DNA of 64,000 bases, taken from JAWXBM01 sp964470455 (GTDB lineage: Bacteria > Pseudomonadota > Gammaproteobacteria > Xanthomonadales > SZUA-36). Under the pieces are notes generated by a model, which saw nothing but the letters and a program-made list of their open reading frames with translations, had not been told where the DNA came from and ran no database searches. Below are positions 43,663-51,687 of the stretch, piece after piece. The stretch lies in assembly GCA_964470455.1 (NCBI GenBank), contig CAYYCX010000012.1:3538-67537 (forward strand), written 5' to 3'. Position numbers and translations under genes: made by a program. Position 1 is the first letter of the stretch. The number at the start of each line of letters is the position of its first letter.

Positions 43663-44586
43663 ATGATCACCCGCAGTTACGACCAGTTTCTGGAAGCTTT
43701 CGATGCAGGCGAATTCCCGGCCGATTCACCGGCGACCGCGCGTGGCGTATTCATGGTTGAACCGCTGGAGTTCCAGTTGCTGGCGGAATCCGCCAGCGAC
43801 AACAGGTACATGGATCTCGGAATCGCGGTCAACAACGACAGGGCCATGGCCCAGTACACAGGTCTTTTGTCGCTGTTGCGAGAATGCGGTATCCACGCAA
43901 AAAGCTTTCCAGGCCATGCCAGTACTCCCGACGACATTTTTCCCAACAATGTTTTTGCCACCATACCCGGCCGCCTGATTGTCGGGCATATGCTGCACCC
44001 GGGACGGCAGCTGGAAGCCCGGCGGCAGGACATCCGCGATTACTTCCTGCGCCAGGGCTATGAGCTGGTTGATCTTTCCGGGGAAAATTGCGTAGCCGAA
44101 CTCACCGGTGCGTTGGTTATCGACCGGGCCAGGCGAATCGGCTATTGCGGAATGTCCAGCCGGGTTGATGATGCGGGTGCGCGCGCCATGCACGAGGCAT
44201 TTGACTTGCGCTGCACGTTGCAGTTTGACCTGCAGCCCGGTGAATACCATACCAATGTGGTTCTCTCCGTGCTGGCCGGCCGCGCCTGCGTGGTTCATGA
44301 GGAGTCGGTGCGGGGGAGGGGCCTGTCACGGGTGTTGGCTGCAGTCTACCGCGACCGTGTGCTGTTTCTTGACCAGGCCGAGAAAGCCGCATTTGCCGGC
44401 AATTGCATTGCCCTGGGTAACCACGACGTGTTCATGAGCCAGGCGGCTGCCGATGCGCTGCGACCTTCCAGCCGGGCACTGCTGGAGTCCTGGGGCTTCC
44501 GGATACGCTCCTGTCCGCTGGATGAAATCGAGAAAGCCGGCGGTAGCCTGCGCTGCATGGTGGCGGAAATATTCCAGCAGCAATAG
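43663..44586 (+). CDS. Guanidine-modifying (amidinotransferase/arginine deiminase-like) superfamily protein
   Basis: The 307-residue protein fits the pentein fold of arginine-modifying enzymes. DDIFPNNVFATIPG gives the substrate-binding Asn motif. VAELTGALVIDRARRIGYCG carries the expected Glu (about 146), PGEYHTNVVLS the His (about 196), and GGSLRCMVAEIF the catalytic Cys (298). The layout suits an arginine deiminase, dimethylargininase or the CtlX/SAV2001-like subfamily. The actual substrate is not clear. It is separated by three bases from dusA, so the two are cotranscribed, though a functional link is not obvious. Confidence 0.8.
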   Translation: MITRSYDQFLEAFDAGEFPADSPATARGVFMVEPLEFQLLAESASDNRYMDLGIAVNNDRAMAQYTGLLSLLRECGIHAKSFPGHASTPDDIFPNNVFATIPGRLIVGHMLHPGRQLEARRQDIRDYFLRQGYELVDLSGENCVAELTGALVIDRARRIGYCGMSSRVDDAGARAMHEAFDLRCTLQFDLQPGEYHTNVVLSVLAGRACVVHEESVRGRGLSRVLAAVYRDRVLFLDQAEKAAFAGNCIALGNHDVFMSQAAADALRPSSRALLESWGFRIRSCPLDEIEKAGGSLRCMVAEIFQQQ

Positions 44587-44726
44587 AAACTGCAAATGCG
44601 ATCTGCTGGCACTTCCGAACGGGCTTTTGGGACAATGAGGGTTCAGTTGCAATTCATGCATCTGGCATACAATGGCCGCCATCCAGGGTCATTCAGCAGG
44701 GGAAGCCCGGAGCAGGGCAAAGCTCA

Positions 44727-44945
44727 ATGAAAAAACTGATTTTGATATTTTTGCTGGTGGTCTGCCTGCCAGGCGGTGCATTCGCCCAATCACTGGACGA
44801 GGCTGCGCGCCAGGCTGCCAGGCAGTACAACGCCAAAGTACTGTCGGCCTACACCGAGCAGAATGGCAATAAGAAAGTGCATGTCATCAAATTGATCACC
44901 CGCGACGGCGTGGTCAAAACCGTTCGCATCCCGGTGAAGGAGTAG
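44727..44945 (+). CDS. Small secreted PepSY-like protein next to a two-component system
   Basis: A 72-residue protein with a clean signal peptide (cleavage near AFA-QS). The mature part is about 50 residues, basic and mostly helical followed by strands, with VHVIKLITRDGVVKTVRIPV resembling half of a PepSY domain. The following response regulator starts seven bases after its stop, so it is in the same transcript. Similar small periplasmic proteins precede PhoP-like regulators in other Proteobacteria; a sensory or inhibitory role is a guess. Confidence 0.75.
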   Translation: MKKLILIFLLVVCLPGGAFAQSLDEAARQAARQYNAKVLSAYTEQNGNKKVHVIKLITRDGVVKTVRIPVKE

Positions 44946-44952
44946 TACTGCC

Positions 44953-45657
44953 ATGCGTGCGCTGATTGTGGAAGATGATGTGGATTTGCTGCACAGCCTG
45001 GCCCAGCTGTTGCGCGAGCAGGGGTTTGCCGTGGACAGTGCCGCGGATGGCCAGGAAGGTTTGTACCTGGCAACCGAATTTCCAATCGATGTGGCCATCA
45101 TCGACCTGGGTTTGCCACAACTCTCTGGGCTGGAACTGATCCGGAAACTTCGCCAGGCGGGGAGGAAGTTTCCTGTGTTGGTATTGACTGCCCGGTCGGA
45201 CTGGCAGGATAAGGTCGTCGGCCTGGAAGCCGGCGCAGATGACTATCTCACCAAGCCTTTTCACACCCCTGAATTGCTGGCCCGCGTGAACGCCTTGCTG
45301 CGCCGTTCAGCCGGGCATGCCCAGCCCAATGTGCGAATGGGCCCGGTGCTGATGGATCTCACCTCCCAGCGGGTTTTCCTCGATGGCCAGGAACTGGAGC
45401 TCACGAGCTACGAGTACAAAGTGTTGCAGTACCTGTTCCTGCATCCGCAGGCAGTGGTCACCAAAACCGAGCTGTCCGAACACCTGTACGAGGAAGACGC
45501 CGAACGTGACAGCAACGTGATCGAGGTGTTCGTCGGCAGGTTGCGGCGCAAGCTGGACCCCGACGGCACGTTGAACCCCATCGAAACCCTGCGCGGACGC
45601 GGCTATCGATTGAACCTGCAGGAATCCGAAGACAGCGCTGAACCGGTTGTGGAGTGA
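44953..45657 (+). CDS. OmpR/PhoP-family response regulator
   Basis: The 234-residue regulator has a receiver domain with Asp8-Asp9, phospho-accepting Asp51 (AIIDLGLP), and the Lys of TKPFHTPELL. A winged-helix DNA-binding domain of the OmpR type fills the C-terminal half, with the recognition region RDSNVIEVFVGRLRRKLDPDG and RGRGYRL at the end. Family resemblance is to PhoP. Its last codons overlap the GTG start of the kinase gene. Targets are unknown; no operator is evident nearby. Confidence 0.93.
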   Translation: MRALIVEDDVDLLHSLAQLLREQGFAVDSAADGQEGLYLATEFPIDVAIIDLGLPQLSGLELIRKLRQAGRKFPVLVLTARSDWQDKVVGLEAGADDYLTKPFHTPELLARVNALLRRSAGHAQPNVRMGPVLMDLTSQRVFLDGQELELTSYEYKVLQYLFLHPQAVVTKTELSEHLYEEDAERDSNVIEVFVGRLRRKLDPDGTLNPIETLRGRGYRLNLQESEDSAEPVVE

Positions 45658-47045
45658 AGCCCGGCGCCATTAGCTTGGGCACCCGGGAGCATGCCGACAG
45701 GCAGCCGGTGTCGCTGCGCCTGCGCATCGGCATCGTTGCGGGGTTGATTCTGCTGCTGGCCCTGAGCCTGGTGGGCCTGTCACTGGCGGCCGCCAACAAG
45801 CGCAGCACCGAGGCGGGTTTGCGGGATCGCATGCAGTCCTGGGCTTACCTGATCCTGGCGGCTGCGGAGCCGGACCCTACCGGGCACATCCAGGTCAGTG
45901 ACGACCTGGGCGACCCGCGGTTGTCACAGATCGGATCGGGCATTTACGGGCAACTGCATGGCAATGACCAGTATTGGGTGTCGCCCTCAACCCTCGGAGT
46001 GCAGCTGCCACGCCTGCCGTTGCTGCCGCCCGGCCAGGTCAGTTTCACGGTTCCGAAACACCGCGAGGACGGCTATGTGTACCAGTTGGGCCTCTCCTGG
46101 CAACTGGAGGATGGCCAGGAGTTGCCACTGACGGTCAGCGTGTTGGTGGCTTCCGACGAAATCGAACAGCAGGTAGCGGAGTTCCAGGTGGGGCTGTGGG
46201 GCGCGCTGGGTTCAACCGGCTTGATCCTGCTGCTGGCCCAATCGTTGCTGATCTGGCTGGCATTCCGGCCATTGCAGGATATCGCCAGCGATGTGGCGGC
46301 GGTCGAGTCCGGCGGCAAGGAGAGCCTGGCCGGCAACTATCCGGCTGAACTCGAACCCCTGGTTCGTAACCTGAACAAACTGCTCAGCACGGAAAAAGCC
46401 AACCAATTGCGTTACCGCAACGCGCTTGATTCGCTGGCGCACAGCCTGAAAACCCCTCTTGCGGTCATCAAGGCCGGGCTGGAGAGCCCCGATGCCGATT
46501 CAGTTTCAGCCATGCAGCGCGCCGTGGCGGATATGAACCACCTGGTGGGCACGCGCCTGCAACGTGCCGCCAGTTCCACCCGCCGTACCATGGGCCCGGC
46601 TGTTGAAGTCCGCAGCGAGGTGGAAAGGCTGTTGCGCAGCCTCGAAAAGGTGTATTCGCACAAAATGATAAAGACTTCCATCAGTATTGCTCCCGGCCTG
46701 TCATTCCGGGGAGAGCAGCGTGATTTGCTGGAGATCCTGGGGAACCTGCTGGATAACGCATTCAAGTATGGCCGCCAACAGGTACGAATTGCCGCCAGCA
46801 TCGAAGTCAAAGCCGCACAGCCCGCTGTGCTTAGGATTTCGGTTGAAGACGATGGGCCGGGCATCGCTCCCGAGCAATGGCCCTTGTTACTGCAACGCGG
46901 TGTGCGAGGGGATGAGCGCGTGGAGGGTCATGGGCTGGGCCTGGCCATTGTTATGGAATTGCTGAACGCCTATGGTGGCACCCTGGATATCGGCCACAGT
47001 GACCTCGGTGGAGCACGGATCGAACTGAACATGCCCGCCGGCTGA
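45654..47045 (+). CDS. PhoQ-like sensor histidine kinase
   Basis: A 463-residue membrane histidine kinase. Transmembrane segments lie at about residues 24-46 and 183-203, enclosing a periplasmic sensor of about 135 residues. The H-box is LDSLAHSLKTPLAVIKAGLE with phospho-His263, a PhoQ-type box. The ATP-binding part has NLLDNAFKYG, EDDGPGIAPEQWP and GHGLGLAIVMEL. The start is a GTG overlapping the response-regulator stop. PhoQ senses divalent cations and antimicrobial peptides, but the acidic patch needed for that is not obvious here. Confidence 0.92.
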   Translation: MKPGAISLGTREHADRQPVSLRLRIGIVAGLILLLALSLVGLSLAAANKRSTEAGLRDRMQSWAYLILAAAEPDPTGHIQVSDDLGDPRLSQIGSGIYGQLHGNDQYWVSPSTLGVQLPRLPLLPPGQVSFTVPKHREDGYVYQLGLSWQLEDGQELPLTVSVLVASDEIEQQVAEFQVGLWGALGSTGLILLLAQSLLIWLAFRPLQDIASDVAAVESGGKESLAGNYPAELEPLVRNLNKLLSTEKANQLRYRNALDSLAHSLKTPLAVIKAGLESPDADSVSAMQRAVADMNHLVGTRLQRAASSTRRTMGPAVEVRSEVERLLRSLEKVYSHKMIKTSISIAPGLSFRGEQRDLLEILGNLLDNAFKYGRQQVRIAASIEVKAAQPAVLRISVEDDGPGIAPEQWPLLLQRGVRGDERVEGHGLGLAIVMELLNAYGGTLDIGHSDLGGARIELNMPAG

Positions 47046-47070
47046 ATGGCCTTTTGGGAAACGAATCAAT

Positions 47071-47895
47071 ATGAGCAACAGCATTCAACAACTGCTGGAT
47101 ATCATGCGGGCTTTGCGCGACCCGCAGACAGGCTGCCCGTGGGATTTGCAACAGGATTTCGCCAGCATTGCGCCTTACACCATCGAAGAAGCCTATGAAG
47201 TGGCGGATGCCGTGCAGCGGGGCGATCTGGCCGACCTGCAGGATGAATTGGGCGACCTGCTGCTGCAGGTGGTGTTTCATGCCCAGATGGCCGAGGAGCA
47301 ACAGTCGTTTGGTTTCGATGATGTGGTGCAGTCGATCTGCTCCAAGATGACCCGGCGTCATCCGCATGTCTTTGGCGACGAACATGCGCGGCACGCGGAC
47401 GCAGCTTCGGTTCGGCAAACCTGGGAAACCATCAAGCAGGCGGAACGCAGCAGCCGGGGGAAAGGCGGCGTACTCGATGGGATCCCACGTGGCATGGCTG
47501 AATTGCAGCGTGCCATCAAGCTGCAGAAACGGGCTGCAACGGTGGGGTTTGACTGGGCTTCGGTTGAACCAGTCAAAGCCAAGCTGAGCGAAGAGCTTGC
47601 TGAACTGGACCAGGCGATCAGCGAGGGGCAGCAGCAGTCCATCGAGGAAGAACTGGGCGACCTGTTGTTCACGGTGGCCAACCTGGCGCGCAAGCTGCAG
47701 GTGGACCCGGCTCGCGCACTGCGCTACGCCAACGCAAAATTTGAATCACGATTCCGCGCGATGGAGGAGATCACGGGGGGCATGGAAGCCATGCGGGCTC
47801 TGAACATCGATGCGCTGGAGGGCCTTTGGCAGTCTGTCAAGATCGCGCCTGATGTCGCCAAATCCATTGCAGGTTTCCATACCAACACCCGATGA
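47071..47895 (+). CDS. mazG: Nucleoside triphosphate pyrophosphohydrolase MazG
   Basis: MazG, 274 residues, hydrolyses NTPs and dNTPs to monophosphate and pyrophosphate. Two tandem MazG domains are seen, as in E. coli. The first contains CPWDLQQDFASIAPYTIEEAYE and LQDELGDLLLQVVFHAQMA, with the EExxE acidic clusters that bind Mg. The second contains KLSEELAELDQAI and IEEELGDLLFTVANLARKL. Length is normal. The gene lies downstream of the sensor kinase by 25 bases. No relA or mazEF is adjacent. Confidence 0.96.
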   Translation: MSNSIQQLLDIMRALRDPQTGCPWDLQQDFASIAPYTIEEAYEVADAVQRGDLADLQDELGDLLLQVVFHAQMAEEQQSFGFDDVVQSICSKMTRRHPHVFGDEHARHADAASVRQTWETIKQAERSSRGKGGVLDGIPRGMAELQRAIKLQKRAATVGFDWASVEPVKAKLSEELAELDQAISEGQQQSIEEELGDLLFTVANLARKLQVDPARALRYANAKFESRFRAMEEITGGMEAMRALNIDALEGLWQSVKIAPDVAKSIAGFHTNTR

Positions 47896-47933
47896 ATCAT
47901 GTTGCTGCCATGTTGCCGCCTGGAGCCGGATAG

Positions 47934-49373
47934 ATGAATGAGTGGCTGGTCAGCCAGGGAATCAGCACACCGCTTGCGGGTGTTTGGGCGGGCCTGTTGT
48001 TGGGCCTGTTGTTTGCAGTGGCCGGCGCCTGGATCAGCGCGCGCCGGGCCAGCCGGGCAGAGCGCGACCGACTGGAGCCGGAAATCGACGGGTTGGAACG
48101 ACAGCTCGACGATTTGCGCACCAGCCTGACTGAGGCTAACCAGAACCAGGCCGGCCTGTTGGCGCGCACCGAAGAACGCGAGCAGAACTTCCAACAGCAG
48201 ATCCGGCAGCTGGAGCAGGCTGAGCTGCGCCTGTCGGAGCATTTCGAGCGGCTGGCGGGGAAGATCTTTGAGCAGCGGTCGGAAAAGCTGTCAGATCTCA
48301 ACCGCAAGCAGCTGGATTCTCTGCTGTCTCCACTGAATGAAAAACTGACGGAGTTTCGCAATGCCGTGACCGAAACCCATCGCCAGGAGACCGCCCAGCA
48401 CCAGGTGCTGCATTCCCGGCTGAAAGACCTGGAGCAACTGAACGAGCGACTGCACGAGGATGCCACCCACCTTACTCGCGCCCTGACCACCAATGTCAAA
48501 GCCCAGGGTAACTGGGGAGAGCAACAGCTGGAGCGACTCCTGGAGTTGGCGGGTTTGCAGCGCGGCCAGGATTACTCCACCCAGTTTTCGGTGACCACCG
48601 AAAGCGGGCAGCGGGTTCAACCCGACCTTGTGGTACATCTGCCGGAAGCCAAGTCGATCGTGCTGGATTCAAAAGTGTCGCTGGTGGCCTGGACGCGCTA
48701 TCAGTCGGCTGAGTCGGATGCGCAGCGCGACAAGGCACTGAAGGAACATGTTGTTTCCCTGCGCCAGCACATCCGCAACCTGGGGGAAAAGCGCTATGCG
48801 GAGTTGCCCGGGCTGGATGCCCTGGATTTCGTGTTGATGTTTGTGCCGGTGGAGGCTGCCCTGATCGCCGCGCTGCAGGCCGACCCCGAGTTGCCCGTAT
48901 TTGCCCTGAACCATCGTATCGCATTGATTTCGCCCACTAATTTTCTGGCTACGATGCGTACGGTAGCGTCCGTCTGGGCAGTGCACCGGCAAAATCGCAA
49001 TGCCCATGAAATTGCCCGCCGGGCGGGCTTGCTGTACGACAAATTCTGCGGATTTATCGATAATTTACAAAGGGTTGGGGAGAGGTTGCAGCAGGCCCAG
49101 CAAAGCTATGATGAAGCTTTTGGCCAATTGTCCACAGGCGCCGGAAATCTGGTGAGGCAAACGGAAATGTTGCGCGAGCTGGGCGCGAGAAACACTCGGC
49201 AGATTGAAGCAGGCCTGTCCCAATTGTCCGCGGGTGAAACATCGCCGAACAGCGCCGGATTGCCGGAACAGAAGCGGGTTTCGAACCAGGCCGGGAACAG
49301 CGAGGAACCCGGCGAAGAACCCAGTGACGATCCCGGCGACAAACCCAGCGATAAACCCAGCGATAAACTTTGA
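47934..49373 (+). CDS. rmuC: DNA recombination protein RmuC with a repetitive C-terminal tail
   Basis: The 479-residue RmuC has an N-terminal membrane helix (about 18-38), a long coiled coil to about residue 130, and the conserved nuclease-like core with NWGEQQLERLLELAGLQRG, VQPDLVVHLPEAKSIVLDSKVS and FVLMFVPVEAAL. Its role is to limit DNA inversions between repeats. The C-terminus is odd: after residue 425 it becomes hydrophilic, ending in short repeats of the DKPSDKPSD type encoded by 12-base units. Another in-frame ATG lies four bases later out of frame, so the first ATG is used. Confidence 0.92.
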   Translation: MNEWLVSQGISTPLAGVWAGLLLGLLFAVAGAWISARRASRAERDRLEPEIDGLERQLDDLRTSLTEANQNQAGLLARTEEREQNFQQQIRQLEQAELRLSEHFERLAGKIFEQRSEKLSDLNRKQLDSLLSPLNEKLTEFRNAVTETHRQETAQHQVLHSRLKDLEQLNERLHEDATHLTRALTTNVKAQGNWGEQQLERLLELAGLQRGQDYSTQFSVTTESGQRVQPDLVVHLPEAKSIVLDSKVSLVAWTRYQSAESDAQRDKALKEHVVSLRQHIRNLGEKRYAELPGLDALDFVLMFVPVEAALIAALQADPELPVFALNHRIALISPTNFLATMRTVASVWAVHRQNRNAHEIARRAGLLYDKFCGFIDNLQRVGERLQQAQQSYDEAFGQLSTGAGNLVRQTEMLRELGARNTRQIEAGLSQLSAGETSPNSAGLPEQKRVSNQAGNSEEPGEEPSDDPGDKPSDKPSDKL

Positions 49374-49410
49374 GCAAATCGTTGGTGGCAAAAGTGCTTG
49401 CAAGATTGAA

Positions 49411-49439
49411 TTGACACAAATTTACAGCTCGGTGATAAT
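49411..49439 (+). promoter_or_regulatory. Consensus sigma-70 promoter P1 of the first IPTL-CTERM gene
   Basis: TTGACA (49411-49416) and GATAAT (49434-49439) have an exact 17-base spacer containing AATTTACAG. The start codon is 177 bases beyond the -10 box, so the message has a long leader. About 15 to 30 bases after the -10 box lies CCCGTCAGTCCTG, which recurs after P2. Confidence 0.9.
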
Positions 49440-49615
49440 GCGCGTCATGGCCCGTCAGTCCTGCGCGCTGGTTTATGGCGATTTGACGAGAGTCTGAAGA
49501 AAAACGGCCTGAAAAGCGTGATCTCAAAACGTAAGCAGGTTAAATTTTTTGGAGTGCTGGAAACGGGAAAAGCTCTGACAAAAAGCGCGATCCCAATCCA
49601 CGAACGGAGAATGAA

Positions 49616-50434
49616 ATGAACATGAAATTTATCACGGGAGTTCTGCTTGCGGCGATGCTGCTGCCGAGCCTGGCGATGGCGCAGACCAACACGCGCGCTA
49701 CTTTTGGTGTCACGAAGGTTTTCGGTGACGGCAATGATGAAGCGGAAGTTGCTGTCGCCATTGACTGTAACACCGGCATCATCCTGGACCAGGACAAGCT
49801 GCTGTCGAACAACGAATATGTTGAGTTCGTAGTAACCGACTTCACCGAGGGCACGCTGAACTGCTTCATCGTTGAAGGTGAGGTAACCGACGGTTACTCA
49901 GCCACCTACACCGGTGACGGAATTGACGGCGGCTGTGAATGGGAAGCAATCAACGACGGCGATGCCTACACCTGCGAAATCCTGAACGAGCCGGATGAAG
50001 TGGAAATTGAAGTAACCAAGATCTGGGAAATTGTTGGCGACAACAATAACGTGGACCTGGAGTACTCACTGCGGGCTCGCTGTAACAACGTTTACCAGCC
50101 GAACAACCAGGAAATGACACTCGGTGGTAACGGCTACTACAAGAAGATCGGTTATGCCAATGGCGAAGGCCCGGCGGATGACGAATTCAGCTTCTGGGTG
50201 CGTCCTGGCTATCCGAGCAGCAACTGCTACGTTAAAGAACGCGTATACGACAGCGCCATTGAAGTTGACAGCAACTGTGGCAGCCTGACGGTATCAGCCG
50301 GTGTGGGTGCCGCTTGCACCATCACCAACACGGTGTTCTTCGAAGGCATCCCGACGCTGAGCCAGTACGGCATGGCGATCATGGCTCTGCTGATGCTGGG
50401 TGTTGGCTTTGTCGGCTTCCGTCGCTTTGCCTGA
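49616..50434 (+). CDS. IPTL-CTERM surface protein with two four-Cys domains, copy A
   Basis: The 272-residue preprotein has a Sec signal peptide (to about residue 22) and a C-terminal IPTLSQYGM motif, hydrophobic helix and FRRFA tail, the IPTL-CTERM sorting signal. IPTL-CTERM signals are thought to be processed by exosortase-type enzymes (XrtH family); none is in the window. Between are two related acidic domains. Domain 1 has Cys at 51, 83, 107 and 120; domain 2 at 156, 204, 221 and 234. Both begin VTK(V/I)(F/W) and end with a Cys pair 13 apart, so each probably forms two disulfides. The domains recall DUF5979 or Cna-B-like folds in pattern. Function unknown; surface or adhesive roles are inference. 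Confidence 0.9.
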   Translation: MNMKFITGVLLAAMLLPSLAMAQTNTRATFGVTKVFGDGNDEAEVAVAIDCNTGIILDQDKLLSNNEYVEFVVTDFTEGTLNCFIVEGEVTDGYSATYTGDGIDGGCEWEAINDGDAYTCEILNEPDEVEIEVTKIWEIVGDNNNVDLEYSLRARCNNVYQPNNQEMTLGGNGYYKKIGYANGEGPADDEFSFWVRPGYPSSNCYVKERVYDSAIEVDSNCGSLTVSAGVGAACTITNTVFFEGIPTLSQYGMAIMALLMLGVGFVGFRRFA

Positions 50435-50473
50435 TCTCTGAAGACACAGCAACATAGCTGATTGTTTGAGAAC

Positions 50474-50512
50474 AAATCCCCGCGGCTGCCTTGCACCGCG
50501 GGGATTTTTTTT
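50474..50512 (+). terminator. Rho-independent terminator of copy A
   Basis: Arms ATCCCCGCGG and CCGCGGGGAT enclose a ten-base loop and are followed by a run of eight T residues. The stem can extend with A-T pairs on both sides. Confidence 0.92.
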
Positions 50513-50548
50513 GCCCGCCACTTTTTGGCTTGGTTTCAAAACAAAAAA

Positions 50549-50577
50549 TTGACACAAATTTACAAGTCGGCCATAAT
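50549..50577 (+). promoter_or_regulatory. Sigma-70 promoter P2 of the second IPTL-CTERM gene
   Basis: TTGACA (50549-50554) and CATAAT (50572-50577) are 17 bases apart. The spacer and first 30 bases downstream resemble P1 closely (shared CACAAATTTACA and CCCGTCAGTCCTG) but are not identical. The leader to the ATG is about 200 bases and differs from the P1 leader. Confidence 0.88.
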
Positions 50578-50705
50578 GCAGCACATGGACCCGTCAGTCC
50601 TGCTCGTTGTGTTCAACCACTGAAAAGTGAAGAACCCTGGCGAAATGGAAGAAGTCCGTTAACAATCGCAAGTGAAGCGAACGTCAAGCATCGCAAACTG
50701 GCAAT

Positions 50706-51673
50706 TTTTTTGGAGTGCTGGAAACGGGAAAAGCTCTGACAAAAAGCGCGATCCCAATCCACGAACGGAGAATGAAATGAACATGAAATTTATCACGGGA
50801 GTTCTGCTTGCGGCGATGCTGCTGCCGAGCCTGGCGATGGCGCAGACCAACACGCGCGCTACTTTTGGTGTCACGAAGGTTTTCGGTGACGGCAATGATG
50901 AAGCGGAAGTTGCTGTCGCCATTGACTGTAACACCGGCATCATCCTGGACCAGGACAAGCTGCTGTCGAACAACGAATATGTTGAGTTCGTAGTAACCGA
51001 CTTCACCGAGGGCACGCTGAACTGCTTCATCGTTGAAGGTGAGGTAACCGACGGTTACTCAGCCACCTACACCGGTGACGGAATTGACGGCGGCTGTGAA
51101 TGGGAAGCAATCAACGACGGCGATGCCTACACCTGCGAAATCCTGAACGAGCCGGATGAAGTGGAAATTGAAGTAACCAAGATCTGGGAAATTGTTGGCG
51201 ACAACAATAACGTGGACCTGGAGTACTCACTGCGGGCTCGCTGTAACAACGTTTACCAGCCGAACAACCAGGAAATGACACTCGGTGGTAACGGCTACTA
51301 CAAGAAGATCGGTTATGCCAATGGCGAAGGCCCGGCGGATGACGAATTCAGCTTCTGGGTGCGTCCTGGCTATCCGAGCAGCAACTGCTACGTTAAAGAA
51401 CGCGTATACGACAGCGCCATTGAAGTTGACAGCAACTGTGGCAGCCTGACGGTATCAGCCGGTGTGGGTGCCGCTTGCACCATCACCAACACGGTGTTCT
51501 TCGAAGGCATCCCGACGCTGAGCCAGTACGGCATGGCGATCATGGCTCTGCTGATGCTGGGTGTTGGCTTTGTCGGCTTCCGTCGCTTTGCCTGATCTCT
51601 GAAGACACAGCAACATAGCTGATTGTTTGAGAACAAATCCCCGCGGCTGCCTTGCACCGCGGGGATTTTTTTT
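50706..51673 (+). repeat. Second arm of the 968-bp perfect direct repeat
   Basis: This block matches 49545-50512 with an offset of 1161 bases and no difference that I can find. It begins six T residues before GGAGTGCTGG and ends within the T-run of the terminator. Confidence 0.93.
50777..51595 (+). CDS. IPTL-CTERM surface protein, copy B (identical to copy A)
   Basis: The product is the same 272-residue preprotein as copy A, residue for residue, with signal peptide, two four-Cys domains and IPTL-CTERM tail. An in-frame extension upstream exists, but the ATG after GGAG is the same as in copy A and is preferred. Since promoter and leader differ from copy A while coding sequence and terminator are identical, the two loci have probably been homogenised by gene conversion or arose by a very recent insertion duplication. 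The two genes may be expressed under different conditions. Confidence 0.9.
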   Translation: MNMKFITGVLLAAMLLPSLAMAQTNTRATFGVTKVFGDGNDEAEVAVAIDCNTGIILDQDKLLSNNEYVEFVVTDFTEGTLNCFIVEGEVTDGYSATYTGDGIDGGCEWEAINDGDAYTCEILNEPDEVEIEVTKIWEIVGDNNNVDLEYSLRARCNNVYQPNNQEMTLGGNGYYKKIGYANGEGPADDEFSFWVRPGYPSSNCYVKERVYDSAIEVDSNCGSLTVSAGVGAACTITNTVFFEGIPTLSQYGMAIMALLMLGVGFVGFRRFA

Positions 51674-51674
51674 T
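51635..51674 (+). terminator. Rho-independent terminator of copy B
   Basis: The same stem as in copy A is followed by nine T residues. The next gene starts only 14 bases after the T-run. Confidence 0.9.
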
Positions 51675-51687
51675 ACATGATTGGAAT

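Larger units (their letters stand above)
49545..50512 (+). repeat. First arm of a 968-bp perfect direct repeat
   Basis: As far as I can compare by eye, this 968-base block is identical to the block at 50706-51673. It includes the end of the leader, the whole IPTL-CTERM gene and its terminator. The intervening 193 bases are different. Confidence 0.93.

Noticed and set aside
49545..51673. Insertion sequence or transposon as cause of the IPTL-CTERM duplication
   Set aside because: No transposase, terminal inverted repeats or target-site duplications flank the two blocks.
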